Assembly: GCF_003711515.1 (NCBI RefSeq)
Contig: NW_021167082.1
Coordinates: forward strand, 2,845,691 to 2,909,690
Direction: 5' to 3'
Length of the DNA: 64,000 bases
Source: Sodiomyces alkalinus F11
Lineage: Eukaryota; Ascomycota; Sordariomycetes; Glomerellales; Plectosphaerellaceae
The position numbers and the translations under genes were made by a program. Below, one piece after another: positions 34,791-48,316 of the stretch. The notes under the pieces were generated by a model. The model saw only the letters and a program-made list of their open reading frames with translations, was not told the origin of the DNA and searched no databases. Numbering within the stretch: the first letter of the stretch is position 1; each line of letters opens with the position of its first letter.

Positions 34791-35699
34791 AAAACAGGAG
34801 AAAAATGGTATATGCGCGATACAACGAATTAATAACTAAGGGATTACTACTTACTTACCTTTACTCGATATAATAATGCCTATATATAAAAGTTATAATC
34901 ACGATACTTCGTAAAAAAAGGGTAGCTATAATAGTAAAGAGTAGGAGAGAATTACTAAGCGTAGCCGGGCGTATAAGGACTTTTTATAGCTAAGCAGGAG
35001 GGCGGGCTAATCTAGTAAAATAGGGCGGTTCGCGCTATTTTTAGTGTTATTCCGTATTATTTTTCTTTTATATACCTGCTATTCGAAGATAGAATAACCC
35101 TTATACCTTCTCTTTTTTAAATTCGAGGTCGTTCGCTATACCTAAATAGCGTATAGTTACCTCAGGTAACTCACTCTCCTTATTCGGTACCGGGTAAGCC
35201 TATAAGGCTAAGCGGTATTCCTTAAAGGCCCTTTACTTTAAGTATCTTTTAATCCTCGGGTCCTTTTAATATCTCCTAGTCCAAGCGCTGTATCCTTCTT
35301 CGCTTCTTTCGTTACTACTTATAGGGTCTCTAAGGCTCTTTATTATTCCTTAAAGGCGTCGACTATTTCCGGAATGTTTATAGCTTCCTTTAGTATCTAA
35401 ACGTTATACTAACTAAGCTATCCCTTCAATTAAATTAGATACTTAATATAAGGCTTACCGCGGCCTTTCTTAGTAACTCTTTCATCTATGATAGTTTCGA
35501 TCTCGTAATACTTATATAAGTCGCGCTATTCGTATCTATTTTTATCCGGGTCGCCGGGACGGATAGGCCCTCCGTCGGCTATCTAGCCGGGGAACGGGTC
35601 TATACCGGGTTCCTTCGCCGTTTATAGATAGGTAATACTAATAACGGGATAGATATTAAGCGTTACGGGTAATTCTAGCAGGTAAGCTAGTAGCGAGAC

Positions 35700-36580
35700 C
35701 TATTCCTTAACCTTAAATAGTCCTATGTATTACTAACTAAGCTTCGTTAAAGGTTTACTAAGCAGCGAATAACTATACCCGAGCTTAATAAAGATAAAGT
35801 CCCCGGGAGCGAACCGAATACTATGATACTTCTTATCGTATAGCCTTTTTATATATATCTAGGCTAGGGCGATAGATAGTTTAGCAGCTTCTTAGAATAG
35901 TTCCTAGGCGAACCGCGGGCTCGTATCGCTAATTATATCGAGGGGACTATTTATTCGCGTACTATATAGTAATTCGTTTAGTGAATACCCTAAGACTTCG
36001 CTAAAGGCGTTATTTAGATTAAACTATAATATAACGATACCCTTCGTCTATAGTATATCCGGATATATAGCGAGGAATATACGGATAGCGATTTTAGGTA
36101 TCTAATTCTTCCGTTTAGATAGTCCGTTAGTCTATAGGTGCTATACTATTAAGAACTTAAGCAGCGTGCCCGCCTCATTCCAGAGCATTATCTAAAAGGC
36201 GGATAGGAACTTAGGGTTATAATCTAAGATAATCCCTCGGAGAATACCCTAATTACCGAGCTAAAAGAACTAAAAGAGGATATAAGCCTAGTCCTCCGTA
36301 GTATAGGAGTTATACCCGGGAATAAGGAGAGTGGCTTTAGAGAATTTATCCGTTACCGTAAAGAGGGAGTCGAATAGGGGAAAGCCCTTCCTTTACTAGG
36401 GAGAGCTAGCTAAGGGCACCTTAAGTAAGCTAATAATAGAATCTATAGCGATAGTATAGAACGGAATAAGGGGAGCTATAATTAATTATATCTCGCCGAA
36501 TAAGCGTTAACAATTAGTCTAATTAATAGCGCACGTTATATAGTTAGCGATATAGGTCTTAATTTCCTTATAGAGCTTAA
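35700..36580 (-). pseudogene. Gyp-C2 integrase remnant
   Basis: Minus-strand reading gives YYRYRFYY-region then, in the correct frame, IDSIISLLKVPLASSP and FDSLFTVTDKFSKATLLIPG, the first part of the Gypsy integrase core with its catalytic Asp strand. Interrupted by stops. Confidence 0.8.
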
Positions 36581-37699
36581 GAATAACGAATCGGCTAACT
36601 AGTTTATACTAGGTTCTTTTAACGCCGAAGTAGTAGCGCTTATTATAAACGGCCTAAATAAACTCCTAATATAAAGAGAATAGGATATAAAGCCGACGCT
36701 TCTCGCTTTATTCTAGATAGTATAGGAGACTATTTTCTAACTCGAAAGGAATCTTAACCGGCGAATTGTAGTCCTATAGCTAGGTAAGGATAAGTCCTTA
36801 TTTAGTATCGTTAGTATAACTATCGCTAATTCTTTATCGTAGATTAGCGTTTATTTTAAGCTCGGAGAAGTAATAAATAGCCTAATCGCGCTAAATCCGT
36901 TCTAATCCCCTATTATCTTCCGTTTCCGGAGGGTCTATTATAGACAGCCGTAATAGGGCATTAGCTATAATATTCGTTTTCCCGGGGATATACGAATAGT
37001 TTAACTAAAACAAGCTAAAAAACTCCGAGGAAAGGATAAGCTTTATATTTAACCTAGTCTTATCCGTATTAGATAGCGTAGTAGACTTTATAATACTAAC
37101 GGTAACGGCGTAGTCTATAAGAATAATAGTCGGATTATAATAAGCGGACTAAATAATAGTTCGGGTCTTATAAATAGCCTATACTAGGTAGGCGACCTCT
37201 AGTTCGGTCGGCTAGTACTTCTACTTAGCTATATTAAGACCTTTACTAATATAGAGCACTAAACGAATAAGAGTCTTACTAATTATACCTTTGGTAAGCT
37301 ATTTAGTCTTATCGACGAGCTAGAATAGTACAGCGGAGAAGCCGTGCTCCTTAAAGACGTTTAGCTAGATAAAAAGGATCTTCCCTAGGTCGTAGTAGAA
37401 AAGGCAGATATCTAAGGTAAGTATATCTATAATATCTTTAAATAACGCTATCTTTTCGGCTATAAGCTCGAATACCGTTTATTTAGTATAGGCCTTACGG
37501 GCTTAGCCCTAATCCTTTCCGAGCTAATAGGCCTCCGCGAGTAGGGTAGTCTTCTATTATTAAAGGGAGGCGATTTAGTGGGCGAACCTCAGGATAAGGT
37601 ACCGTAGCTATCCGGTTATACGAATCTATTACTTAAGCGATTAGAGCGATAATAGCGGATAGATCCTTTATAGAGCATTAGTATATTCCTTTATATTAA

Positions 37700-38400
37700 A
37701 AAGACCTAAAATATTAACCTTAAATCCTAAAAGCTATACTTATAGGTAACCGATAAAGGATTTACCCGGGAAGATAAAGATCCGCTTCCGGCTAAATAGC
37801 GATAATATAGTTTTTAGGTACTAAGCGTATTCCTCCTCGGTATCTAAGGCCACGATAATATTATTAATAAGAATAGCGGCAAACTTTTTATATAGTCGGA
37901 GTAGCTTATCTATATAGCGTTAGATATAGGCTAACGAATTACGGAAGCCTATAAGTATAACCTTTAAGCGCTCTTATCCTCGATATAAGACGATAATAAA
38001 CCTTTTACGGTACGGCTTATATACCGGGAATTAATAGAAAAAAACTTAAGCGTCGATAACGGAGATAAACTTCTTCCCCCGGAGACGCCGGATTACCTTA
38101 TCCTATAATGGTATCGGGTATATATCGGGAATAATAACCATATTTAGGGCACGCAGATTAACTACTATTCGGCCCTTATGCTTCCCGTTTATAGTCCGCT
38201 ATATAATAAACACTAAGGCCCTAAAAGGTATAGGCTAAGTCGGCTATTCTATTTATCCTTACTTATAAAGCATATCCAGGGTCTTATCCAGAAATCGCTA
38301 GTTATCACGGCTAAGGGGATATAGCTTCTAGCTAATCTTCTAATTATACTATCCGTCGACTAAAAGGACCTTTATATACTCCTTAGGAGGTATATCGATA
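37700..38400 (-). pseudogene. Gyp-C2 reverse transcriptase remnant
   Basis: Colinear with the Gyp-C1 RT. Both catalytic Asp codons are now Asn (AAT AAT, plus-strand 37860-37865), the most damaged active site of the set. Confidence 0.8.
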
Positions 38401-41400
38401 ACGCCTTAATCGGTCTAAACCTTTAGATACTTCTCGATAATCTTACTAAACCGGCGTATAAACCGGTCGTTGTAACGGTAAATCGTTACTCCCTCTTTAA
38501 TAGTCTCCGTAAAGGCGTTTAGGCTTTTAGCGATACCTAGTTTGCCTTTAGGAGTAATATACCTATAAAAGATATCCCCTTCGGCCTTACTAGGCGGTTC
38601 TTCCTTTATACGCTTAAGTAAGATATCTCGCGCGTTATCGCGGTTAGTATACTAATAACTATCTACCTAGAATAACTCCACGTAACCTAGCTTAATATCT
38701 TTAGTAATAACTAATAGCCGGTTATCGGCATTAAAGATAAGCACCCTAGACTAGTTATTAAGAATATAGTTCGGAGAGCCCTTTATATCCGGGAAAAACT
38801 CTATAGAATTAAGGTTAATATCGGGCTTATTAATTAGCATAAACCTATATATTCATAGCGGGATAACTAAACGTTTAGCGGCCTTAAGTTTCCGCTAGAT
38901 TAAAGATCGTTTAGCGAATACCCTTACGGGAACCGTTAGGTCTTAGTAGGCGCTAATACGAATAGCTTCCTACGTGTTAAGGATATCCAGCCTATTAGGA
39001 TAGTTAAACTCCTATTCTAGGAGAAGACCGGCGTTAGGCTTAGGGATAATCCAGGCCCCGATATATAAGCGGCTAATCTTTTTCTTATTACTTACTATAC
39101 CTTAAACTAGTATAGTAAAGGTGGCCTATCCTAGGGTCTTTATTAATCCTATACCTTATAATATAGCGTGCTTAGTAGCGTCGATATACTTATCGGGAAA
39201 TCGACTAAGGAGCTATTAGCTTACTATATAGCAGGAGGCTTTTAAGTTAACGTAAATATTAAATAGTATACCTATAAAGGAGCCACGGGCTTAAATCCGG
39301 GCGTACGTATACCCGTAAAGACTATTAAAAGGATCCCCGACTTCTTAGATAATACTATTAATTAACGGCGAGTCTTATCCGCTTTACTCCTTTGATCGGT
39401 ATAGTTAAGAGTAGGTCTTCTTTTATCGGATAGTCTCTGGATTTAATCTTATAGGTTAATAGTATTTACTATACTCCCGATATACTTAATAAAGATCGGC
39501 GTACTTAAGTATAAATCCAGGTCTATTAGCGACCTAAAATAGTTAGTTACTTTATTCGCTATCCGCGCTATTATTATTCTTAGAGTCTATAAAACCCTTA
39601 GAGTTCCTATTAGTATAGTAGTACTTATATTCTATATTAGCTTTATCTCCAGACACGGGCTTAGTAATGGCTTCTTCGGCGGAGGCGTTAACCTAGTCTC
39701 GAGAATAGTCGCGGCGATAATCTTCGTATTAACGATTAGACTATTCGTTAGCGTTATTAGTTAGGAGTTATTAACCCTTATTATTAGTATAACGGTTAGC
39801 GTTCGGCGTAAGTAGCGCGCGATTCTCGCTTTAGCGGCGGAGCTAGCTAGGATTAGGGGAATAGCGGTTAGGCTACGGCGTTCAGCGGCGCTTAGGCGTT
39901 AAGCGCTTATTATAGTACCGCGGCGCGGGTTACTAAACTACTATAATAAGGGGTAAAGCGCTATATATTCCGCGGTCCTATTTAGGGAGGCTATATCGGC
40001 TAATATAATACTTCTAAACTCCTTAGGTATAATTCCGGTACTATCCTAGTATTAGGTTTACTAGGGAATTTAAGAAGTCGGCTAACTTCGCCTTAAGGCC
40101 TAGTCGGACCACGGTTATAGCTAGGTTAGCGTTAAGCTTATCCTAAACGATAGATAAAAGCTTTCCCTAAGGTTTATCAGTAGCCTTTATAAGTCGGGTA
40201 ACCCTATTAGCAAATACGCGGATATTATAGCGGTTTATAATATCTTTTAGGGTATACTTTTCCCTATATAATTAGTACTTAGTTTCTTCGCGCGAGAGCT
40301 AGAATCGGCTTTTTAAACTATTCTTCTAGTTCTTTAGGGTAGTATTCTTATTATACTAGTCGCGGAGTCTATAATCTAGAGTTATTAGCTACTTAGAGGC
40401 TTTACCTAGTAGGTAGTAAGAGATACCACGGGTAAAGGCCTTATTATACCCGGGGCTTATCCCGGTATATTACTCTATAATATCCGTAAAGCAGAATACG
40501 TTAAGGAAGATTAGCTTAGTACCTTTTATACAGATATTCTAGGTACTAATAAAGTATTCTGGCGGGTTAAAATATCCGAGGTTATCCGCCTTAAAGTAAA
40601 CCTAGGGTTATTATAAGTATAATCCACGCTAGAGTTCGCTAATAATAGCTAGTAAGTCCGACTAGCCTATATACGTTTAGTCTCCGCCTATAGGGGCGGC
40701 TAAATAAGCGCTGGAGGAGGGGGAGGTATCTTATCCGGCGGTCCGGTACTTTAGCGAATATTCTATTAGCTAGGCCCGGGAACGCTAAACGCTATACTCT
40801 TAGTATTAACCGGGTAATCGGCTAAAAAGGCCTGGTTAGGGGTATCGGATATTTAGTGTTTTATAGCGTTTAAATAGCGAATAATAATCTTAGCAGGAGA
40901 TATATAGGACGCGGGCGATTAGTATAAGGAGAATTTACTTAAGGAGTATATTAATTCCTCCTTCTTAATTATAGGCTCCTTATCCTTGGCTTTTATAGTA
41001 GGATAGATAAGGAGTAAGGCAGGCTTTATTATAGTAAATAACGGTTCCCTTAGCTCTCCTGTAATCTTAAGGCGACGCTGATTACCTAGCTCTTATATCC
41101 TAAGCCCTAGCGTAATAAGCTAGGCGGAGCTAGATAGAGTAGAGCTAGTACTAGCGGAGCTAGCACTAATAAGGCTAGTATTAATAAGGCTAGCGTTAGT
41201 AAGGCTCCCTCTAACACGGTCGATTAGGTTAGCCTTAGGATCTAGGTCGCTTATATAGGGAGCGGGACTAATAGTAAACGGTCGTATAGGTTATTTCCTC
41301 TTAATATCACGGGGTTCTCCTATACCCGCTAGGATCTCCCTATAAGCAGGTTCTTTAGTAAGCTATTCTTCGAAGGCGTCCACGAAGTTATTCGGTGTTC

Positions 41401-41913
41401 GGATCTATTTCTTTAAGTAGGATACGTCGGATATAGACTCCGATTATAAGATTCTTCCTCTTAAGGTTAGGCCACTCGCGCCGGCTATCCCTACGGCGTA
41501 TATAGCCCTCCTAGCTATATTAAATAAAGCTATATCTTTAGGCGTAAGGAGATTAGCGATAGGGTCCGGGAAATTATCTAAGAACTTAATAAGATTTTTC
41601 GCGCTTATAGCGCTTCGCGGATAAGGATAGTTATTAAGGAGGTTTACGTTAGTTATAATAACGGAGCTTTAGGTTCTACGGCGGATTTTTCGTTTAGTTG
41701 AGTTAGTATAGTCGCTAAACCTACGTACGGATAGTAGGCCGTGGTTCTTATATACTCCACGCCTTAATCTAGTAAAGGAGAGGCGTCTTCGCTCGGCGTA
41801 CCGATAGTTATATAGTTCTATCGGTATACTACGTATCTATATAGTCGTAAGATATATAGCTCGCGTTAAGCGGCGGTATATAAGCCTCGCTCCAAAGCTT
41901 AGTTATTACTATT

Positions 41914-42250
41914 TAATATACCCTATCCAGGGATATCTCTAGCCAGCCAGTACTATCGGACCTAGGGCTTCTAGGGTTCGGAATAGCGACCTTTAGGTAT
42001 AGAAAATAGGGTATAATAAAGACATCTTCTCTAAACTAAGGGGGAACCGCGCCGAGGATATATCCTTTAATCGGTTCGGCCTAACTATAATCCGTACTAC
42101 CAATCCCACGCTATTTATTCTCTATCTATACGAATAGGGCTAAAGCCATACGTTCCCTATTCGGGCAGATAGCTCCCGCGCTATCCGTTCTATAGTAGGG
42201 CGGATAGTGCCCGCGCTATTCCTGCGGAGACTAGGGAATAAGGCGTATCA
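41914..42250 (-). repeat. Gyp-C2 right LTR (5' LTR)
   Basis: TAATATACCC...GGCGTATCA; the unmutated TATCA terminus is kept here. TTAAG follows at 42251-42255. The internal side reads AGTTATTACTATT, shared with Gyp-C1 and with the plus-oriented copy at 13049. Confidence 0.85.
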
Positions 42251-42255
42251 TTAAG

Positions 42256-44215
42256 GGTCTTGTCTTCGTTAAAGATCACGTCTCTTATAGTAATAATATC
42301 CGTTAGGTATAGCAGCCACACGCGGAAGCTATTTAAGAAATAGTATCCGATATAATAGCCGATCTATACCTGTGGTTCTAGCCTCTATAGGCGATTCCTT
42401 TTAGCTTAGGTATCGCGCGTCTTTATAAAGACTTTATAGCCGTATACTCGTAGGTACGTAAGGTTAGGTTAACGGCCACGCAGGCCTTCGTATAGCGTCT
42501 TCTAGTCGTTAATATATCGTAGCGTTCTATTATATAGATATATAGCAGTCTTAAAGATCTTAGGCTAGATAGATATAGGCAGATGAGCCCTAATCCTTAT
42601 AGCCCTCGCCCTCCTTTTAACGGTACCTTTAATCTATTCTATAACGCTATTTTAATCCTATAAATATAGTGGCGATAGCTAACCTTCTATCCCCCTTAAT
42701 AGCGAGGAAAGTAATAACGTCTAGGTGCTAAAATATCTTAGAATCGGCCCGTAGGATATATAGCTTAACGTCGAATTAGGTCTTAAGTAGGGCAAAAACG
42801 TCTTTTAACGTACAAAGGATAAAGTCTTAGTCTCTCTTCTATAGGTAATAGTCCTACGTATATCGTATAAACACGTCTATAATCAATATAATGGACTTAT
42901 ATAGGCCGTCTAGCGATTCCGACTCTTCTAGATTATAAAAGTCGATAGCCAGGGCTTCGCCGGGCCTTAAGGGGTAGAGGGATAGTATGCGCCTAATCTA
43001 TATAGGCACTTATAATTATCTATACGCGTTCTACTCTACGGTTCGCGGCCCCTTAATCCTTACCCCCTAAATAGCGTCTACGATCCTTATAAGGGTACCG
43101 GTGCTATAATAGCCGAGGCGTTTATACCACCTTTACGCGGTGGTCTTCTACGGTTACTACGGTTATCGTGATCTTCTATACAGGTTATCGCGGGGATACT
43201 AAGCCGAAACCGTAAACGCGGTAGCCGCTATAGCTTCTGCGCGTTTAATTATATACTAGCCGTGGATATCTAATAGCTTATAGATAGGCCGGTTATCGAT
43301 AGAGCTAATAATAGTATTATTTCCGGTATTCTAGCGGTAGCCTTATAGGCATAGCTAGTATTCTGAGATAATACTGGTAACGAACTCCTTATAGTATATA
43401 ACGTCATAGAGGCGTAGTAGCCTCTTCGTGCTTAATAGGGATTATACACGTAGCTTAACGTCTCCGTATCCGAGGATAAAAGCCTTATAATTACCCACCT
43501 AAAAGGATAAAGATAAGGTATTAGTGGGTGGTCTAATAGCCATAAAACGGCCTTAATTATTAAAGACGTGGATTAACGATCCTAAGTCTAGGATCGTGTA
43601 GTATAGTACTACTTTAGCTTAGTTAATAGAGAGGGACGCTCCCTGTTATAATCTTAATAGTGTTATTATATAAGGGCGCACTACCCCCTCCTTAGGAGGG
43701 GTAGACGCCTAGCCATATACTCGCGGTAATAGAAAGGTCTTTTAGAACTATACGTACGGGTAGCCTAGTAACCACCTGATTTTATAGCTACGGTATAGTA
43801 GTTATAATAGGCGTAGTATTATAGAGTTGATCTTTCTAGACCTCCTCTATCTTACTAGCAGTAGTAGCGCTTAAGGCTTCTAGCCTTTTCTATATCACGG
43901 TATCTACGCGGCTTTTACAACTATAGTTACGTATCTTGTTTTCTATAACCTTCGTAATATCTTCGCGGCTATACTAGGTATAAGGGCGTATATCCGGCCT
44001 TACGTACGAATAGGCGGCGGTAGTATAGGTATCCTTATATATCTTATAAGGCCCCCTTATTACGGGAGGGATAGCCTTTACGGATATATTACTATAAGGA
44101 CGCTTCTTATTATCTTTATTATTAGTAGTAAGGAAAAAGAGCATCGTCAAGCCAAAAGTGACCCCAAGGTGCCGCATTATCGATAAAATCAATTCTGACA
44201 TCGGATTCGGATTCT
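42256..44215 (-). mobile_element. Cop-A right part: Copia integrase, protease and gag side
   Basis: Minus-strand Copia sequence. Near the junction with Gyp-C2 the reading RDVIFNEDKT at 42290-42260 continues after removal of Gyp-C2 and one TSD copy with NGRIKTL at 32456 leftward, the typical end of the Copia integrase. Integrase occupies about 43400-42256. The 5' part around 43974-44201 is open for 75 codons and includes a little-mutated patch at 44130-44215. Confidence 0.75.
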
Positions 44216-45960
44216 ACGCCCTTATAAGCACCGGAGACCGATATCGCAGCGAAACCGTAAAGGGCGCGGTGGGTTATACGCTATAGGGCAGCCCGTAGGG
44301 CTAACCGAACGCGATACCAGCACACTACTATAGAGCGCGTAGAATCTAACGACTAGCGCTAACCCGGGGCGCGTAGCCCCGAGGGAGCTACTAAAATCCT
44401 AGGCACCGAGCGGGCGCACTAAAGGCGCACTATATAAACTACGCACCTAATTTTCCGGACTACTAGCTAACGGGGCACGCGCCGAAGAGGCGCTAAAGCT
44501 TATATAGAAAATCCTTTAAACGTAATACTATAAGACCGTTATAGGGAAGCCGCTACGCTAATAACCCGGTAGCGATATACCCCCCCTTATAACCGAAGGA
44601 CTTACCGACACGATTTAACTAGCGATTAAGAGTATACTAAAAGAACTACTTAGGGTAGTAGGACCTAAGACCTACGCCTAAGTAGTAGGGAGCACGCCCA
44701 CGTAGCGCTAACGTATTAAGATAGCACCGATAAAGGTTATACCTACCCGATACGCCCGAGAATTAACGGTCTAGTACAGGGACGCCGAGGCCGACCTTAA
44801 AAGCTAGACCCTATAAGAGATTACTAAGGCGGTTAACTAAGTTAGCCGCCGCTTAAATATAATAGCCGTGCGACGACTCCTAAGCGACGATATAGTTATT
44901 ACGTATAAGTATAGGAACGAATAGTAGATAATAAACGCGAAGAACTAGGTTAAAGGCGTATTCGGCCCGGGAGACACGATATAAGAGAAAATATATTAAG
45001 TAGTAATAAAAGGAATACCGATAGCGTAGCTCCTAGTTATTAACCCCGATACGGTGCTATACGAACTTTAACTATAGAATAACGTGGCGATTACCCGGAT
45101 TAAGGCTAGGAAACCCAGGAATAAAGCAGCGCGGGCGGCGCTACTGATTATTAAGGTCGCCCGCCCCGAGGATATAGAATAACTAATAAAGGAGGGAGTC
45201 TTCTTTAACTATAGATACTATAATACTAAACTCTATAACCCCGAGATCTCCCTATAACGGTACTTTAAGTACCTTAACTTCGGGTATAAAGTAGGCTAGT
45301 GCTAAGCGATAGAAGCGCTATACGGGTATTACGGCGGCGTAGAGTCGGCGTACTAAGGGGGCTTCGCGGCGTATAAGGCTAAGACGGACCCGAAGAAATA
45401 GCGCTACGCCGCCTATAAGGGGCCGTACGCGGCATTCGACGATAAATGCCCGAATAAGGCGAAGGAAAGGGCGTAGACTAAAGAGGTATATACTAACAGG
45501 GCACGGGGATTTAACCTTAGCTATCTTAAGAAGTATAGGGCGGAGAGGGAGCGTAGCGCCTTCGCGGCGTTATAAGATACCGTAGAATTCTTTAAACCGC
45601 CCGAGAAAAAGAGGAAATAAAAGGGACGCCTCCTAAAGTCGCGGAATATCCTCCTTAGATCGCGCACCGCCCTCTTTACGACCCAGGATAATAATATTAT
45701 AAGGTTCCTCGCCTCTAATACGAATACTACCTTCTAGCCCCTATAAAATCTTACCCCTTACCCCGGGGCTATACCTAAAATATAACTATAAAGCGAAGCG
45801 AGCGCGGCGTAGCCGCCTAAGGTAAATAATTAGAATCGTTTAGTAGCATATAGGGGGATAGCGGGATAGAGTATAGTAGGCGCTTTATAACCGTAGCGGG
45901 TATAATATAATAGCGGTAACGGAGCCCGGGTTAAATAATATAACCGCGCAGATACGGCGT
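44216..45960 (+). mobile_element. Tad-like LINE fragment (5' region and ORF1)
   Basis: Plus-strand decayed ORF1 at about 44640-45630 resembles the gag-like ORF1 of Tad1-clade LINEs: an AVNQVSRR-like stretch with RRLLSDDIVITYKY, then LIKEGVFFNYRYYN, and a knuckle region YFKYLNFGYKVGQC in which several Cys appear as Tyr. A Lys/Arg-rich tail follows (PPEKKRK near 45600). No endonuclease or RT (ORF2) was recognised downstream, so the copy is partial or overwritten. Confidence 0.65.
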
Positions 45961-47331
45961 TAGAGTAGTTCGGCAGACGGTTATATAACCCCCCCTTTTA
46001 AGGCCGCTGGATTCGCTGCCTATATATATATTAAGGACAGGCTCGGGATATCCCCATCGAGGGATTAACACATAATCATCATCCTCTTTTATAATTACTT
46101 ATTCTACGTTTAAGGTATCTTTCTAGTTTAACTTACGTTACCCTAATTAGAATAGTAACTACCGATCTACTTCTTCGCTAAAGGTTATAGCGGTGTTAGT
46201 TATATTTTAGTTATATATTATGGTTTTACTGGACTAACCTCTTTATCTGATCTTTATCTTAACGATCTAGTGCCACTACGTCTTTATCCAGTTATAATAT
46301 AGTGCTCGGAGGCGGATTTATTCGGCGTCCCTAAAGTATTCTAACCCTGATCAGAGTAATAAAGGCGTTTAAGGGAGGTTCCGGCCCTCCTAAACGGACT
46401 ATTAGTTAATAACCCCAGGAAGAATATAACGATAACGACTAAGGAAGGATTTAACGCTTTAAGACTAAGGGGAGATTTGCCCTAATAAGATTAGGAAAAG
46501 AAATAACTGCTTAGGTGAGAGTTAAAGAACTATTAACACTTTTAATTATAAGACCCGCCGCCACGGAGGTAGTAATTATAGGAACGGAAAAGACCGATTA
46601 GATCGCAATAGAGTTAGATTCCGGATATAGAATAGACTCGATAAGGGCCTTATAACCCCTACTACTAATTAAAATAGATTCTCGCACGACGGCGAAGAAA
46701 GGATAAGACCGCCGAGAGTAGCTTACCCGGATTAGGGTAACTAAACCCTAATAGACCTAATAAAAAGCTAATACCGAGCGTAGGAGCGAAATAACGATGC
46801 CTTATAAGAGGACCCGATAGTCTAGCAAGGACCTTTATAGACCCCGTAAGCAGGTTATAATACTTCTTCGTAAGACTTAGCGGGTAATACTTTTAATATT
46901 AATATCCGTAAGTATAGTCCTTTTACTAATAGATAATCTCCTAATTATAGGGGGCCTCTTCTTTCGAGGTGAGTTAGAAAAGCTAGACCCCGAAGATAAG
47001 TATTAAGGAGTAAAACCTAGGACCGCCCTCTCGTTAAAGACCTTATTACTCTTAGTAAGACAAGATAATATATATAATAACCTAGCTAGTATCTAGAATA
47101 CCTATAGGATCTCCTCGCTAGACGATTAGTTCGAAGAACCTTTCCCTAAATACCCTAAACGCCCTAATCCTATTATTATTATTCGCTTACCCCCTCGCAC
47201 TTATACCTAAAATACTATAGACACTTAGACTTAGTATCGCGAGCCTACCCCTATTATCGTTATTAGCGACTCCGACGATAAGGCTCCCTCGCCGGCTATT
47301 CCCCCTATTCTTACGCCTGCCACTTCTACTA
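45960..47331. other. RIP-decayed sequence of unknown origin before an assembly gap
   Basis: TpA-rich, no intact ORF. The plus strand at about 47200-47331 reads as Pro-rich sequence with an acidic patch (IVISDSDD-like). Probably transposon-derived; no domain assigned. Confidence 0.35.
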
Positions 47332-47365
47332 NNNNNNNNNNNNNNNNNNNNNNNNNNNNNNNNNN
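47332..47365. other. Assembly gap (34 N)
   Basis: Run of 34 undetermined bases. Its real length may differ; element structure cannot be followed across it. Confidence 0.99.
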
Positions 47366-48226
47366 ACCGCCCCTTTTTTTACCGTGGCACTAAGCTACTC
47401 GATAATTCCCCCCCCTTTTTTTTTCCCCTTTTCCCGCGGAGTATAAGGGGAGCTAGCCTCCCCCTACAGTAATCTTCCCTTTACCAGTATTTCGCGGAGA
47501 ACGTTTTCCTCCTAGCGCGGCTCGCCTTTATCCGACCGGCTTAACGTGCCGAGAATATCTAAGGCTAGCAGCGTAATAACCATAAAAGGAAAAGCATAGA
47601 ACTAGTATCCGGGCGAGGGGCTATATATCCTAAGGCTTAGGGGTATATCCTAGCCTCCGCCGTAAAAGAAGTGGCTTAATTACGAGCTATAGACTTTATT
47701 ATTAAACTACCCGACGCCCCCTTAGCTAGTTCTCCCTGGTAAAAGGAGGGCTTCCCCCTATTCTATTAGCCTTTATCGGATTTACCCGAGGTCCCCCGGC
47801 TTATCCTCCCTTAGACTACTCGCTTTAACCGTTACCGATAAGAATACTAAAGGCTACCCCTTTACTAGCGGGCTATAGCATGTATACCGCTATATCCGAT
47901 ATTCCCGATTAGGACCTTAACTATCTCTCGGACTTCCGGATAATACCGTGGATAGCTATAGTACTATGCTCGGATTCTCTATAGCGTAACGTCCTTAGAC
48001 GGCTAGACGGCCTATTAAGCGGAAGAACTAGTAAAGTAATAGAATATTATAGTTTACTATCTCCCCTTAACGTATCTCCGTCGTTTTATAACGTATACTC
48101 CTTCCCTTTCCCTTCTTTTCCTATCTATCGCGAATACTATCGCCGTTAAAGGACGCTCGCGGGATATAGGGCTTATATCGCCCGGGGCAGATACTTAGGG
48201 ATATTAGTTTATGGACTATCTATAGT
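47366..48226 (+). mobile_element. RIP-decayed 3' internal end of a Gyp-C relative
   Basis: No intact ORF. Ends at about 48155-48190 with GCGGGATATAGGGCTTAT and GCCCGGGG, the same motif that precedes the 3' LTRs at 2014 and (reversed) 32796. Here no LTR follows, so the LTR was lost or the motif is internal. Confidence 0.4.
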
Positions 48227-48316
48227 TCTACAGTAGTCGACTATTAAAACGTTAGTTCGTGGACCTATAATTCTATAATAGTCCACTATTAGAACCGTTA
48301 GATTCGTGGACTATTT
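48227..48316. repeat. 45-bp tandem repeat, two units
   Basis: Two adjacent 45-bp units (48227-48271 and 48272-48316) share the CTATTA, GTTAG and TTCGTGGAC segments with scattered differences. Not coding. Confidence 0.6.

Larger units (their letters stand above)
32462..42250 (-). mobile_element. Gyp-C2: full-length Ty3/Gypsy element (9789 bp)
   Basis: LTRs at 32462-32796 (335 bp) and 41914-42250 (337 bp) are nearly identical and bracket a minus-strand element. Right to left: gag (41800-39500), protease region, RT (about 38200-37850), RNase H (37300-36700), integrase (36580-35700), then a 2.3-kb accessory region before the left LTR. Flanks TTAAA and TTAAG are a near-perfect TSD. It lies inside Cop-A. 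RIP-decayed throughout. Confidence 0.85.
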
